Assembly: GCF_003323745.1 (NCBI RefSeq) | Contig: NZ_QOIL01000015.1 | Coordinates: 1 to 64,000, forward strand | Source: Sphaerisporangium album | Lineage (GTDB): Bacteria; Actinomycetota; Actinomycetes; Streptosporangiales; Streptosporangiaceae | Direction: 5' to 3' | Length of the DNA: 64,000 nt | Part shown: piece by piece, positions 48,832 to 57,005 of the stretch | Numbering within the stretch: position 1 is the stretch's first letter | How the letters are laid out: every line of letters begins with the position of its first letter | Notes under the pieces: model-generated | What the model was told of the DNA's origin: nothing | What the model saw: only the letters and a program-made list of their open reading frames with translations | Database searches by the model: none | Translations under genes and position numbers: made by a program

Positions 48832-49311
48832 GTCGAGATGGGTCCGTCGGCGGAGGCTTGTGGATTCTTCCAGGTGGGTGCGGGCGGTTTTGAGGTCGCC
48901 GGCCTTGTGGGCGGCTATGCCGAGGTGGCGGAGGGCGTAGGACGTCGTCAGGTCGGCGTTGGCGGCCTTCGCGAGTTCCAGGGAGCGTTCTTGGGCGGGC
49001 GCGGCGGTGGTGTCGTCGTTTCGGACGACCTGGTGGTAGATGCCTATCCAGAAGAGGGCCTCGGCTTCGCCCTCGACGTCGCCGACGGATTTGTACAGGT
49101 TGGCGGCGCGCTCGAAGAGGCGTAATTCGTCCGGGTCGTCTTGCTGGGTTTCGAAGAAGCGGCCGTGGAGGATGCGGCCTCGGGCCAGGGACAGGTCGGC
49201 CTCGACGGCGTTCAGTTCGCGGTCGGCGGTGTCCAGGGCGCTCGTGTCGCCGTTGAAGGTGGCCCGCTCGTAGAGCAGCCTGGCGATTTGAAGACGTTCG
49301 TCACCGCTCAT
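48832..49311 (-). pseudogene. TPR protein gene truncated at its 3' end
   Basis: About 160 recognisable residues of an alpha-helical TPR-like protein: DERLQIARLLYERATFNGDTS, LARGRILHGRFFETQQDDP, LFERAANLYKSVGDVEGEAEALFWIGIYHQVV, and YALRHLGIAAHKAGDLKTARTHLEESTSLRR. After SLRR the repeat pattern stops; the frame stays open to 48325 but only as antisense of the immunity and toxin genes. Full family members continue with at least two more TPRs, so the 3' part has probably been lost where the toxin-immunity cassette joins. It starts 7 bp after the DUF6114 gene, so it was the third gene of that operon. Confidence 0.65.
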
Positions 49312-49318
49312 CCGGGCC

Positions 49319-49888
49319 TCACGTTTCCCCTGGGGTGGTGGACCGTGATGAGTGTGGCACGCCGTGTCGGTGGTGATCGGCAATGGCGGAGGCCGAGCGC
49401 TCCGAGGACGGCTCTGGAGACGGGTCTGTGGAAGGCTTCAGGGACCGGTCCGGGCGGTGGGTCGGGGCCCAGGCGGCGGAGAGGGCGCCGCCGAGGAGGC
49501 CGAGGAGCATGCCGAGCAGGAAGCCGCCCATGTTGGCGTAGACGATCGACGCGATCGACAGCAGGATCGCCACGACGCCGAGGAAGACGCGCTGGGCGGG
49601 TTGGAGCCAGAGCAGCACCCCCAGGATGATCATCGTGATGGCTATCACGGAGGTCAGCCCGGCCTGGGGCGACTGGATGACCAGGGGGAGCCCCCGCAGC
49701 GTGAACGGGGCGGTGATCTGCTCCACGCCCGCGAGCAGCGTGAAGAGCCCACCCCAGAAGGGACGCGACCGCAACCAGGACCTGACCGCCCGCCCGGCGT
49801 TTCGCGGTCTCGTCGTCCGGTCCGATCTCGTGCCCGGTTCTGTGGCGGGTGGTCGGTTCGCCGGGGAGGCGGGGTCAGAAGCATTCAT
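49319..49888 (-). CDS. DUF6114 membrane protein
   Basis: 189 residues. Core SWLRSRPFWGGLFTLLAGVEQI, then several hydrophobic segments (VIAITMIILGVLLWLQPAQRVFLGVVAILLS, MGGFLLGMLLGLLGGALSAAW) and a Ser/Pro/His-rich tail. This is DUF6114, found paired with DUF6230 in many actinomycetes. The ATG overlaps the DUF6230 stop by 14 bases. Function unknown. Confidence 0.85.
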   Translation of the reverse strand: MNASDPASPANRPPATEPGTRSDRTTRPRNAGRAVRSWLRSRPFWGGLFTLLAGVEQITAPFTLRGLPLVIQSPQAGLTSVIAITMIILGVLLWLQPAQRVFLGVVAILLSIASIVYANMGGFLLGMLLGLLGGALSAAWAPTHRPDRSLKPSTDPSPEPSSERSASAIADHHRHGVPHSSRSTTPGET

Positions 49889-50474
49889 GGACGCCTGGGA
49901 TCACGCGGAGGACGCTGTCGGGGGTGATGAGCTTGTTCGAGGTCGTGGCGACCAGGGTCTGCTGGGAGTTGAAGGCCACGATCACGTCGGTGTGCTGACC
50001 GACGAACCCTGGGGGGCCGCTGACGCCGGGGACGCTTTCCAGGGTGCTGGCGTCCAGGCCCAGCTTGACGTTCGTGGAGATGGTCTTGTCGTTCGTGATG
50101 CGGAGCGCGTAAAGGACGGTGCCTTCGCTCACCTGCGGTTCGCCGTTCGTCCCGCCCGTGAGCTTGAAGGTCGCGGGGCCGAGCGGGGTGTCGAAGAGGT
50201 AGCTCTGGCAGAAGCCGAAGGCTTCCGTCCGTCTGTTCGAGGCGACGTGCACCGGAATCTTCCTGCCGTCCTTGGCCTCCAGCGTCGTGTCGAACTCGAC
50301 GACGTCGAACGCGCGAAGCTTGTCGATCCGTATCTTGATCTTCCTGCCCGACACGACGAAGGAGACGCCGACGGCGCCCTGCACGGCGGCGGCGACGAGC
50401 AAGGACGCCGCGACCGTGGCGGTTATGAAGATCGCGGCGAAGCGTCTCCACCGCACGCGTCCCTGCTCACGCAT
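49875..50474 (-). CDS. DUF6230 family exported protein
   Basis: 199 residues. N-terminal membrane/signal segment (RRFAAIFITATVAASLLVAAAVQGAVG) then an all-beta domain: FVVSGRKIKIRIDKLRAFDVVEF, GFCQSYLFDTPLGPATFKLTGG and GLDASTLESV. Matches DUF6230, formerly mis-annotated as cholesterol esterase; no lipase motif is visible. ATG 50474 has GAGGAG five bases upstream and is preferred to GTG 50480. Forms an operon with DUF6114 and the TPR remnant. Confidence 0.85.
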   Translation of the reverse strand: MREQGRVRWRRFAAIFITATVAASLLVAAAVQGAVGVSFVVSGRKIKIRIDKLRAFDVVEFDTTLEAKDGRKIPVHVASNRRTEAFGFCQSYLFDTPLGPATFKLTGGTNGEPQVSEGTVLYALRITNDKTISTNVKLGLDASTLESVPGVSGPPGFVGQHTDVIVAFNSQQTLVATTSNKLITPDSVLRVIPGVHECF

Positions 50475-50738
50475 GGGCACTCCTCAGATCCCCGGCAACT
50501 CGGCCACCATGCGGCGACCGACCGCAGGCTCGATGCCGAGCATGCGGATCTTGTCCGGTCCCATCAAGGGGCCACGCGGAGCATCGCGTGATGTTTGCGC
50601 AGGTCTACGCCAGGAGCGGGAGAAGGCCCCGGAGTCGGCAAATCTCTTGGGACGTTCTCACATGGAAGACGAACGACCGTTTCGACGCGACGGGGTATGG
50701 CGAACCGCCCGGCGGACATGGTCCGGCCCGATGGGGTG

Positions 50739-51257
50739 TCACTCCGAATGGACGACTCCGATGACGTTCTCGACGGGGACGGTGCCGTCGCCGAGCATCC
50801 GTCGGTACGAGCGGGAGTCAAGGGCCAGTTCCCTGTTGTCGCCCATGACCCAGACGCGACCGGAGGGCACGGTCACGGCGTCGAAGTAGCGGTCCGCGTT
50901 CCCGTTGAGGCCGGTGTACGGCTCCAGGAGGGGCTTGTCGTCGAGCAGTACTTTGCCGTTGGCGTCGCAGCACTTCAGGGTGCTGCCCGGAATCCCGATC
51001 ACCCGGGTCAGGACGGGCCCGTTGGCGCCCCACTTCTCGGGCGGCTGTATCACGACGATGTCCCCGGTTCTCGGGGTGTAGTGGTCGACCAGGTCGGCCA
51101 CGACCCTGGTCCCGGGCTGGATGGTCGGGGCCATCGACTCGCTGCGGACGTCGAAGGCGCGCTGGCCCCTGATGCTGTACGCGAGCCCGCAGCCCGCGGT
51201 CAGCGCGGCCGTCAGCAGGACGAGGGCGAGCGTTCTGGCGCGGGTCACGGCGGACAT
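50739..51257 (-). CDS. Signal peptidase I-like S26 protein, catalytic lysine not evident
   Basis: 172 residues with one N-terminal membrane segment (ARTLALVLLTAALTAGCGLAY). S26 boxes: RSESMAPTIQPG (nucleophile Ser), TRVVADLVDHYTPRTGDIVVI, LTRVIGIPGSTLKCC, and VWVMGDNRELALDSRSY. In signal peptidase I the residue before RVIG is the catalytic Lys; here it is Thr. Either another residue serves or the protein is not a classical signal peptidase. ATG 51257 is chosen; upstream residues look non-coding. The 264 bp between this gene and DUF6230 contain no gene. Confidence 0.78.
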   Translation of the reverse strand: MSAVTRARTLALVLLTAALTAGCGLAYSIRGQRAFDVRSESMAPTIQPGTRVVADLVDHYTPRTGDIVVIQPPEKWGANGPVLTRVIGIPGSTLKCCDANGKVLLDDKPLLEPYTGLNGNADRYFDAVTVPSGRVWVMGDNRELALDSRSYRRMLGDGTVPVENVIGVVHSE

Positions 51258-51330
51258 TATCGCCTGGCGATCACGGAAGACGATATTTACCGGTATTCGT
51301 AAACTGTCCGACATTCCGCTGACATGGCGT

Positions 51331-51362
51331 GGTCACACACCTCACCGTGACACTGTGTGACC
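51331..51362. promoter_or_regulatory. Inverted repeat before the esterase gene
   Basis: ggtcacaca (51331-51339) and tgtgtgacc (51354-51362) are perfect 9-bp arms, 14 bases apart, about 95 bp before the esterase start and in the space shared with the divergent S26 gene. Operator or hairpin. Confidence 0.45.
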
Positions 51363-51457
51363 TCGCCCCATTATTCGGCGCGGAAGCGCGACCTACGCTG
51401 GCGGGAACTCTGTGGCCGTTCGTGCCGCAAAGGCCTCACCTGCGGAGGTAACCCCCC

Positions 51458-52924
51458 ATGATCCGTCCGCGATCCCTGGCCGCCCCTCGCTCCCGGCTCC
51501 TCCTGCTCGCCCTCCTGGCCGCCCTGGTCGCCGCCCTCGGCGTCGCGCAGGTCCCCGGTCCCGCCCGCGCCGCCTCGCTGACCGCGGTCAGCGGGTTCGG
51601 GTCCAATCCCGGCAACCTGTCGATGTACAGCTACCGCCCGGACGGGCTGCCGTCGAACGCGCCCCTGGTCGTCGCCATGCACGGCTGCACGCAGAACGCC
51701 ACCGACTACTTCGGCCACTCCGGCTGGCAGAAGTACGCGGACCTGTGGAGGTTCGCGCTGGTGCTGCCCGAGCAGAAGTCCGGCAACAACGGGCAGTCCT
51801 GTTTCAACTGGTTCCTGCCCGGCGACACGAGCCGGGGCCAGGGCGAGGCGCTGTCGGTCAAGCAGATGGTCGACTACGCCGTCGCCAACTACGGCGCCGA
51901 CCGCTCCCGCGTCTACGTGACCGGCCTGTCGGCGGGCGGCGCGATGACCAGCGTCATGCTGGCGACCTATCCCGACGTGTTCGCCGGCGGCGCGGTCATG
52001 AGCGGCATCGCGTACGGCTGCGGCACCGACACCACGAGCGGCGTGCTCTGCCTGTCGCAGAACAAGGGGTACACCCCGCAGAAGTGGGGCGACCTCGTCC
52101 GCGCGGCGTACCCGGGCTACTCCGGCCCCCGTCCGCGCGTGGCCGTCTGGCAGGGGACGAGCGACACCACGGTGTACCCCTTCAACGCCGACCAGCTGCG
52201 CGACCAGTGGACCAACGTGTTCGGCCTGTCCCAGACGCCGACGAGCACGTCCGGCCTGCCCGGCGGGACCACGCTCAAGGAGTACGCCGACGGGACCGGC
52301 AAGGCCGCCGTCAAGGTGTACACCATCAGCGGCATGGCGCACGGACTGCCGGTCAGCCCGGGGTCGGCCGCCGACCAGTGCGGCAGCACCGGCCAGTACT
52401 ACCTGAGCACGATCTGCTCGTCGTACTACGTCGCCACCACGTGGGGTCTGAACGGCGGCGGGACGCAGCCCCCGCCGGCGCTGCCCGCGCCGACCGGCCT
52501 CACCGTGACCGGTACGACGACGACCTCCGTCTCGCTGTCGTGGAACGCGGTCTCGGGGGCGAGCGGGTACAACGTGTACCGCAACGGCGCGAAGGTGACG
52601 GCCTCTCCGGCGAGCGGGACGACGTACACCGACTCCGGCCTGACGTCCGGCACGAGCTACACCTACGCGGTCAGCGCCGTGACCTCCTCGGGCGCCGAGG
52701 GCGCGCGGTCGGGCACGGTCACGGCCACCACCACCGGCAGCGGGGGCGCCTGCGTGACCGCGAGCAACTACGCGCACACCGTGGCGGGCAGGGCGTACGC
52801 GTCCTTCGGCTACACCTACGCGCTCGGGTCGAACCAGGCGATGGGCCTGTGGAACGTCATGGTCACCCACACGCTCCGCCAGACCGGGACGAACTACTGG
52901 GTCATCGCCGACGGCCAGTGCTGA
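51458..52924 (+). CDS. Secreted PHB-depolymerase-like esterase with FN3 domain
   Basis: 488 residues. Sec signal to about residue 38 (LLLLALLAALVAALGVAQ...ARA). Catalytic domain of the PHB depolymerase/feruloyl esterase family: VVAMHGCTQNATDYF (oxyanion), VTGLSAGGAMTSVMLATYP (nucleophile Ser in the lipase box), WQGTSDTTVYPFN (Asp), SGMAHGLPV (His). A fibronectin III domain follows (about 347-430), then a 55-residue C-terminal domain with two cysteines (ACVTASNYAH...DGQC). Likely degrades polyesters or plant cell wall esters outside the cell. ATG after GGAGGT. Confidence 0.93.
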   Translation: MIRPRSLAAPRSRLLLLALLAALVAALGVAQVPGPARAASLTAVSGFGSNPGNLSMYSYRPDGLPSNAPLVVAMHGCTQNATDYFGHSGWQKYADLWRFALVLPEQKSGNNGQSCFNWFLPGDTSRGQGEALSVKQMVDYAVANYGADRSRVYVTGLSAGGAMTSVMLATYPDVFAGGAVMSGIAYGCGTDTTSGVLCLSQNKGYTPQKWGDLVRAAYPGYSGPRPRVAVWQGTSDTTVYPFNADQLRDQWTNVFGLSQTPTSTSGLPGGTTLKEYADGTGKAAVKVYTISGMAHGLPVSPGSAADQCGSTGQYYLSTICSSYYVATTWGLNGGGTQPPPALPAPTGLTVTGTTTTSVSLSWNAVSGASGYNVYRNGAKVTASPASGTTYTDSGLTSGTSYTYAVSAVTSSGAEGARSGTVTATTTGSGGACVTASNYAHTVAGRAYASFGYTYALGSNQAMGLWNVMVTHTLRQTGTNYWVIADGQC

Positions 52925-53005
52925 GCGCCGAGGGCGAGGCGCGCCCGCTGGACGTCCAGGCGAGCCGGGCGTGTCGAGCGTCGAAGCGGCCCTCCTGGAC
53001 AGCGC

Positions 53006-53527
53006 TCAGGTGAGTTGTTTGTAGAAGAACGTCGTCGAACGGAGCTCGCCGGCGGGGTCGGCGGCGTACGCGGGGACCTTGCCCACCTCGGTCCAGCCGC
53101 CGGTGCGGTAGAACCCCTCGGCCGGGCTCCCGGTCTCGGTGTCCAGGATGAGCAGGGTACGTCCCGCCTCGGACGCGCACCGTTCGGCGGCGGCGAGCAG
53201 GCGGCGTCCGAGGCCACGGCCCCGGGCGCCGCTGTGCACCATGAGCTTGGCGATCTCGGCCCGGTGGGCGCTGTTGGGCATGCCCACGGGCTTGAGCTGC
53301 ACGGTGCCGAGGATCTCGTCGCCGTCGCGGGCGACCCAGATCAGGATGTCGCCCGCGTCCACCGCGGGGGCGAGACCCTCCCACCAGGTCGTGGCGGCGT
53401 CCGCGTCGAGGGAGGAGAGGAACCCGACGGAGTCGCCGGTGTGGACGACGTCCACGAGCAGCGTGGCGAGGGCCTTGGCGGAGGCGGTCAGCTCGGTGGC
53501 GGACAGGCGGACGATCGTGGGCTGCAT
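53006..53527 (-). CDS. GNAT family N-acetyltransferase
   Basis: 173 residues with an acetyl-CoA-binding core: AEIAKLMVHSGARGRGLGRRLLAAAERCA (motif A, R/Q-x-x-G-x-G/A), then TLLILDTETGSPAEGFYRTGGW. Substrate unknown. ATG 53527 begins MQPTIVRLS; the longer upstream frame crosses the divergent kynureninase start and is not used. Convergent with the esterase. Confidence 0.88.
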   Translation of the reverse strand: MQPTIVRLSATELTASAKALATLLVDVVHTGDSVGFLSSLDADAATTWWEGLAPAVDAGDILIWVARDGDEILGTVQLKPVGMPNSAHRAEIAKLMVHSGARGRGLGRRLLAAAERCASEAGRTLLILDTETGSPAEGFYRTGGWTEVGKVPAYAADPAGELRSTTFFYKQLT

Positions 53528-53627
53528 GGGTGTGCGGGCTCCGTTCCTCCGAATCTCGTTTCCGGAGCCGAGGGTACATATCACCCGGTGGTGACGATCG
53601 GGTGGGTGCCTGAGAAGGTGGTGCCAG

Positions 53628-54842
53628 ATGACGGCGGGCGCGGGCGAAGGACACGAGGACATGACGGATCTGAACGAGCGGGCGGCGAAGGCGGACGCCG
53701 AGGACCCTCTGGCCTACCTGCGCGCCGAGTTCGACCTCGATCCCCGCGTCGTCTACCTGGACGGCAACTCACTCGGAGCGCCGCCGAGGCGGGTGGCCGG
53801 GCGGGTCGAGGAGGTCGTGCGCGAGCAGTGGGGCCGGCGGCTGATCAGGTCGTGGCCGGAGCTCTGGTGGGACGCGCCCGAGCGGGTCGGCGAGAAGATC
53901 GCCCCGCTGGTCGGCGCCGCGCCCGGTCAGGTCGTCGTCGCCGACTCGACCAGCGTCGACATCTTCAAGGTCCTCGTCGCCGCCGTGCGGATGGCGCCCG
54001 GGCGGCGGGAGATCGTCGTGGACGCGGCCACGTTCCCCACCGACGGCTACATCGCGGAGTCGGTGGCCGAGCTGACCGGCACGGAACTGGTCCCCGCGGT
54101 CGTGGACGACCTGGACGACGTGCTCGGCGAGCGGACGGCCGTGGCGCTGCTCAACCAGGTCGACTACCGGACCGGCCGGCTGTACGACATGGCGGCGGCG
54201 ACCGCGAAGGTGCACGCGGCGGGCGCGCGCGTGGTCTGGGACCTGTGCCACAGCGCCGGCGTGCTGCCGATCGAGCTGGACGCCCTGGAGGTCGACCTCG
54301 CGGTCGGGTGCACGTACAAGTTCCTCAACGGCGGCCCCGGCTCGCCCGCGTTCGTCTACGTGCCCCACCGCCTCCAGGCGTCGTTCCGCAACCCGCTGCC
54401 GGGCTGGGGTGGGCACCGGGAGCCGTTCGCGATGGCGCCGTCGTACGAGCCCGCGCCGGGCATCGCCCGCGCCCGCGCCGGCACCCCCGACATCCTGTCG
54501 CTGACGGCCCTGGACGTGGCGCTGGAGGTCTGGGACGGTCTCGACCTCGCCGCCGTGCGGGCCAAGGGGCTCGCGCTGACGGGGTTCTTCATGGACTGCG
54601 TGGACGAGCTGCTGGGCAAGGCGATCGAGGTCGTGACGCCGCGCGACGAGTGGCGCGGCCACCAGGTCTCGCTGCGCCACCACCAGGCGCGGGAGCTGAT
54701 CGGCGAGCTGACCGCGCGCGAGGTGATCGGCGACTTCCGTCCGCCGGACGTGCTGCGCTTCGGCTTCGCCCCGCTCTACAACACCTACGGGGACGCGCTG
54801 CGGGCCGCCCGGACGCTCGCGGAGGTCGTGTCCGCCGGGTGA
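53628..54842 (+). CDS. kynU: Kynureninase
   Basis: PLP enzyme cleaving kynurenine to anthranilate and alanine. 404 residues. VYLDGNSLGAPPRRV, ADSTSVDIFKVLVAA, NQVDYRTGRLYDM, WDLCHSAGVLP and the PLP lysine in GCTYKFLNGGPGSPAF, then GWGGHREPFAM. ATG 53628 with AAGGTGG; ATG 53661 is a close alternative. No other tryptophan catabolism gene (kynA, kynB) is visible nearby, so anthranilate supply could serve something encoded elsewhere. Confidence 0.93.
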   Translation: MTAGAGEGHEDMTDLNERAAKADAEDPLAYLRAEFDLDPRVVYLDGNSLGAPPRRVAGRVEEVVREQWGRRLIRSWPELWWDAPERVGEKIAPLVGAAPGQVVVADSTSVDIFKVLVAAVRMAPGRREIVVDAATFPTDGYIAESVAELTGTELVPAVVDDLDDVLGERTAVALLNQVDYRTGRLYDMAAATAKVHAAGARVVWDLCHSAGVLPIELDALEVDLAVGCTYKFLNGGPGSPAFVYVPHRLQASFRNPLPGWGGHREPFAMAPSYEPAPGIARARAGTPDILSLTALDVALEVWDGLDLAAVRAKGLALTGFFMDCVDELLGKAIEVVTPRDEWRGHQVSLRHHQARELIGELTAREVIGDFRPPDVLRFGFAPLYNTYGDALRAARTLAEVVSAG

Positions 54843-54922
54843 CCCCGCGCGGACGGGCAGCGGGGACCGGCCGCCCGCCCCCCGGCCGCCGAGCCGCGAG
54901 CCGGGGTGCTTGTCGGCGCGGG

Positions 54923-55375
54923 TCAGCCGCCGATCGAGGTGCAGGGGCGGCTGCGCAGGTCGGTGACGTAGTCGTCGGGGGCGCCGGCCTTCTCGGCGGC
55001 GTCGGAGAGGATGCCCAGATAGCGGGCCGAGGGCAGGCCGCCCTCGTAGTCGTCGAGCACGTAGAACCAGGCGACGATCTCGCCGTCCAGGGTGGCCACG
55101 CGCAGCCTGACCTTGTGGTAGAGCCCGAGGGCGGCGCCCTCCCACTGGTCGAGCGACTCCTCGTCCCACTCGGGGACGTCGTAGAGGACGACGAAGACCT
55201 GCTCGTCGGGGTCTTCGACCACGGTGGCGAGCGCGCCCTCCCAGCCGACGTCCTCACCGCCGAAGGTCAGGCGCCAGCCTTGCAGCCAGCCGGTCCCGCG
55301 CATAGGTGAGTGCGGAGCCCTCTGAGCCATCTGCTTGGGATCCATGTTGCTGCCATAGGCGGCGTAAACAGGCAC
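54923..55375 (-). CDS. Gamma-glutamylcyclotransferase-like protein
   Basis: 150 residues with the GGCT fold: VYAAYGSNMDPKQM at the N-terminus (substrate YGSN motif), GWRLTFGGEDVGWEGALATVVED, DEQVFVVLYDVPEWDEESLDQWEG, and VRLRVATLDGEIVAWFYVLDDYEGG. Family members release 5-oxoproline from gamma-glutamyl amines or act on related groups. The GTG at 55375 immediately precedes the YGSN block and is chosen; the open frame to 55615 is not protein-like. Convergent with kynU. Confidence 0.85.
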   Translation of the reverse strand: MPVYAAYGSNMDPKQMAQRAPHSPMRGTGWLQGWRLTFGGEDVGWEGALATVVEDPDEQVFVVLYDVPEWDEESLDQWEGAALGLYHKVRLRVATLDGEIVAWFYVLDDYEGGLPSARYLGILSDAAEKAGAPDDYVTDLRSRPCTSIGG

Positions 55376-55586
55376 GGCATCCAAGGGTAATCCAAGATCC
55401 GCCCGTTGATCCGGCCCGGCGCCCGCAACACGCGACCGGGTGTGGGCGGGGCGCCGCGTTCTTCCGGTGAGCGCGTCCGGGACCCGTGGATTGATGGGGG
55501 TTTTCGCGGATAAATCACCGTTTTTAACGGCCTTCGTGTCTTCTGGTTGGGTATTGCACCACGGGCACCCCGCGGCATGCGGGACA

Positions 55587-56990
55587 ATGGGGTATGTGAC
55601 GACGATTGTGATCATAGGTGGTGGGCCCGGCGGTTACGAGGCGGCTTTGGTCGCCGCGCAGCTCGGCGCCGAGGTCACCGTGGTCGAGCAAGACGGTCCG
55701 GGTGGCGCCTGTGTGCTCACCGACTGCGTGCCGTCCAAGACCATGATCGCCACATCTGTCCGCAAACAGGCTCTGCTGGATGGAACGTCCCTCGGGGTCA
55801 ACTTCACCGGCGGGCCCGACGGCGACCTCGGCGGCATCCACGTCGACCTCCCGTTGGTCAACACCCGCGTCAAGGAGCTGGCCCAGGCCCAGTCCAACGA
55901 CATCGCCGCGCGCCTGATCGCCGAGGGCGTCAAGATCGTCAAGGGGACGGGCCGCCTCGTCGACCCGCAGGTCGTGCGCGTGGGCGACCAGACCATCCAC
56001 GCCGACGTGGTCATCGTGGCCACCGGCGCCACGCCGCGCGTGCTGCCCGGCGCCGAGCCCGACGGGGAGCGCGTGCTCACCTGGCGGCAGCTCTACGACC
56101 TGGACGAACTGCCCGAGCACCTGATCGTCGTCGGGTCGGGCGTCACCGGCGCCGAGTTCGCCGGCGCGTACCGCTCGCTGGGCGCGGAGGTCACGCTCGT
56201 CTCCTCCCGCGACCGCATGATGCCCAACGAGGACGCCGACGCCGCCGAGGTCCTCGAAGAGGTCTACCGGCGCCGCGGCATGAACGTCATGGGCAGGTCC
56301 CGCGCGTCCTCGGTCAAGCGCACCGAGGACGGGGTCGTGGTCACGCTGGAGGACGGGCGCACCGCCGAGGGCACCCACTGCCTGATGACCGTCGGCATGA
56401 TCCCCAACACCTCCGGCATCGGCCTGGAGGAGTGCGGGGTCACCCTGGACCGCTACGGCTTCGTCCAGGTCGACAAGGTCTCGCGCACCTCCGCCCCCGG
56501 GGTGTACGCGGCGGGCGACTGCACCGGCGTGCTGATGCTCGCCTCCGTGGCCGCCATGCAGGGCCGCATCGCCGTCTGGCACGCGCTCGGCGAGGCCGTC
56601 CAGCCGCTCCGCCTCGCGACCGTCGCCTCCACGATCTTCACCGACCCGGAGATCGCCGCCGTGGGCGTGTCCCAGCGGCAGATCGAGCAGGGCGAGGTCG
56701 AGGCCAACGTCGTCAAGCTTCCCCTCGCCACCAACGCGCGGGCCAAGATGCAGGGCTTCAACGACGGCTTCGTGAAGCTGTTCTGCCGCCCGCACACCGG
56801 CATCATCCTCGGCGGCGTCGTGGTCGCCCCCCGCGCCTCCGAGCTGATCCTGGCCCTGTCGATCGCCGTCCAGCACCGGCTCACCGTCGACCAGCTCGCG
56901 CACTCGTTCGCCGTCTACCCGTCGCTGGCGGGGTCCATCACCGAGGCGGCCCGGCGGCTGATGCTGCCGGTCACCTCGGCCGTCATCTGA
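55587..56990 (+). CDS. lpdA: NAD(P)H quinone reductase, LpdA-type flavoprotein
   Basis: 467 residues of the pyridine nucleotide-disulfide reductase family: IIGGGPGGYEAALVAAQLG, GPGGACVLTDCVPSKTM, VATGATPR, VVGSGVTGAEFAGAYRSLG, YAAGDCTGV. It resembles LpdA of mycobacteria, which acts on quinones rather than lipoamide. Both active-site cysteines (C-x4-C) are present here, but the C-terminal His-Glu pair expected in lipoamide dehydrogenase is replaced (AVYPSLAGSITEA), so true disulfide reduction is doubtful. ATG 55587 or GTG 55596. Confidence 0.88.
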   Translation: MGYVTTIVIIGGGPGGYEAALVAAQLGAEVTVVEQDGPGGACVLTDCVPSKTMIATSVRKQALLDGTSLGVNFTGGPDGDLGGIHVDLPLVNTRVKELAQAQSNDIAARLIAEGVKIVKGTGRLVDPQVVRVGDQTIHADVVIVATGATPRVLPGAEPDGERVLTWRQLYDLDELPEHLIVVGSGVTGAEFAGAYRSLGAEVTLVSSRDRMMPNEDADAAEVLEEVYRRRGMNVMGRSRASSVKRTEDGVVVTLEDGRTAEGTHCLMTVGMIPNTSGIGLEECGVTLDRYGFVQVDKVSRTSAPGVYAAGDCTGVLMLASVAAMQGRIAVWHALGEAVQPLRLATVASTIFTDPEIAAVGVSQRQIEQGEVEANVVKLPLATNARAKMQGFNDGFVKLFCRPHTGIILGGVVVAPRASELILALSIAVQHRLTVDQLAHSFAVYPSLAGSITEAARRLMLPVTSAVI

Positions 56991-57005
56991 GGCACGCCCG
57001 CCCGG

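Noticed and set aside
54923-55615. Long N-terminal extension of the gamma-glutamylcyclotransferase-like protein
   Set aside because: It overlaps the divergent lpdA promoter and start and lacks family similarity; the GTG at 55375 fits the conserved start.
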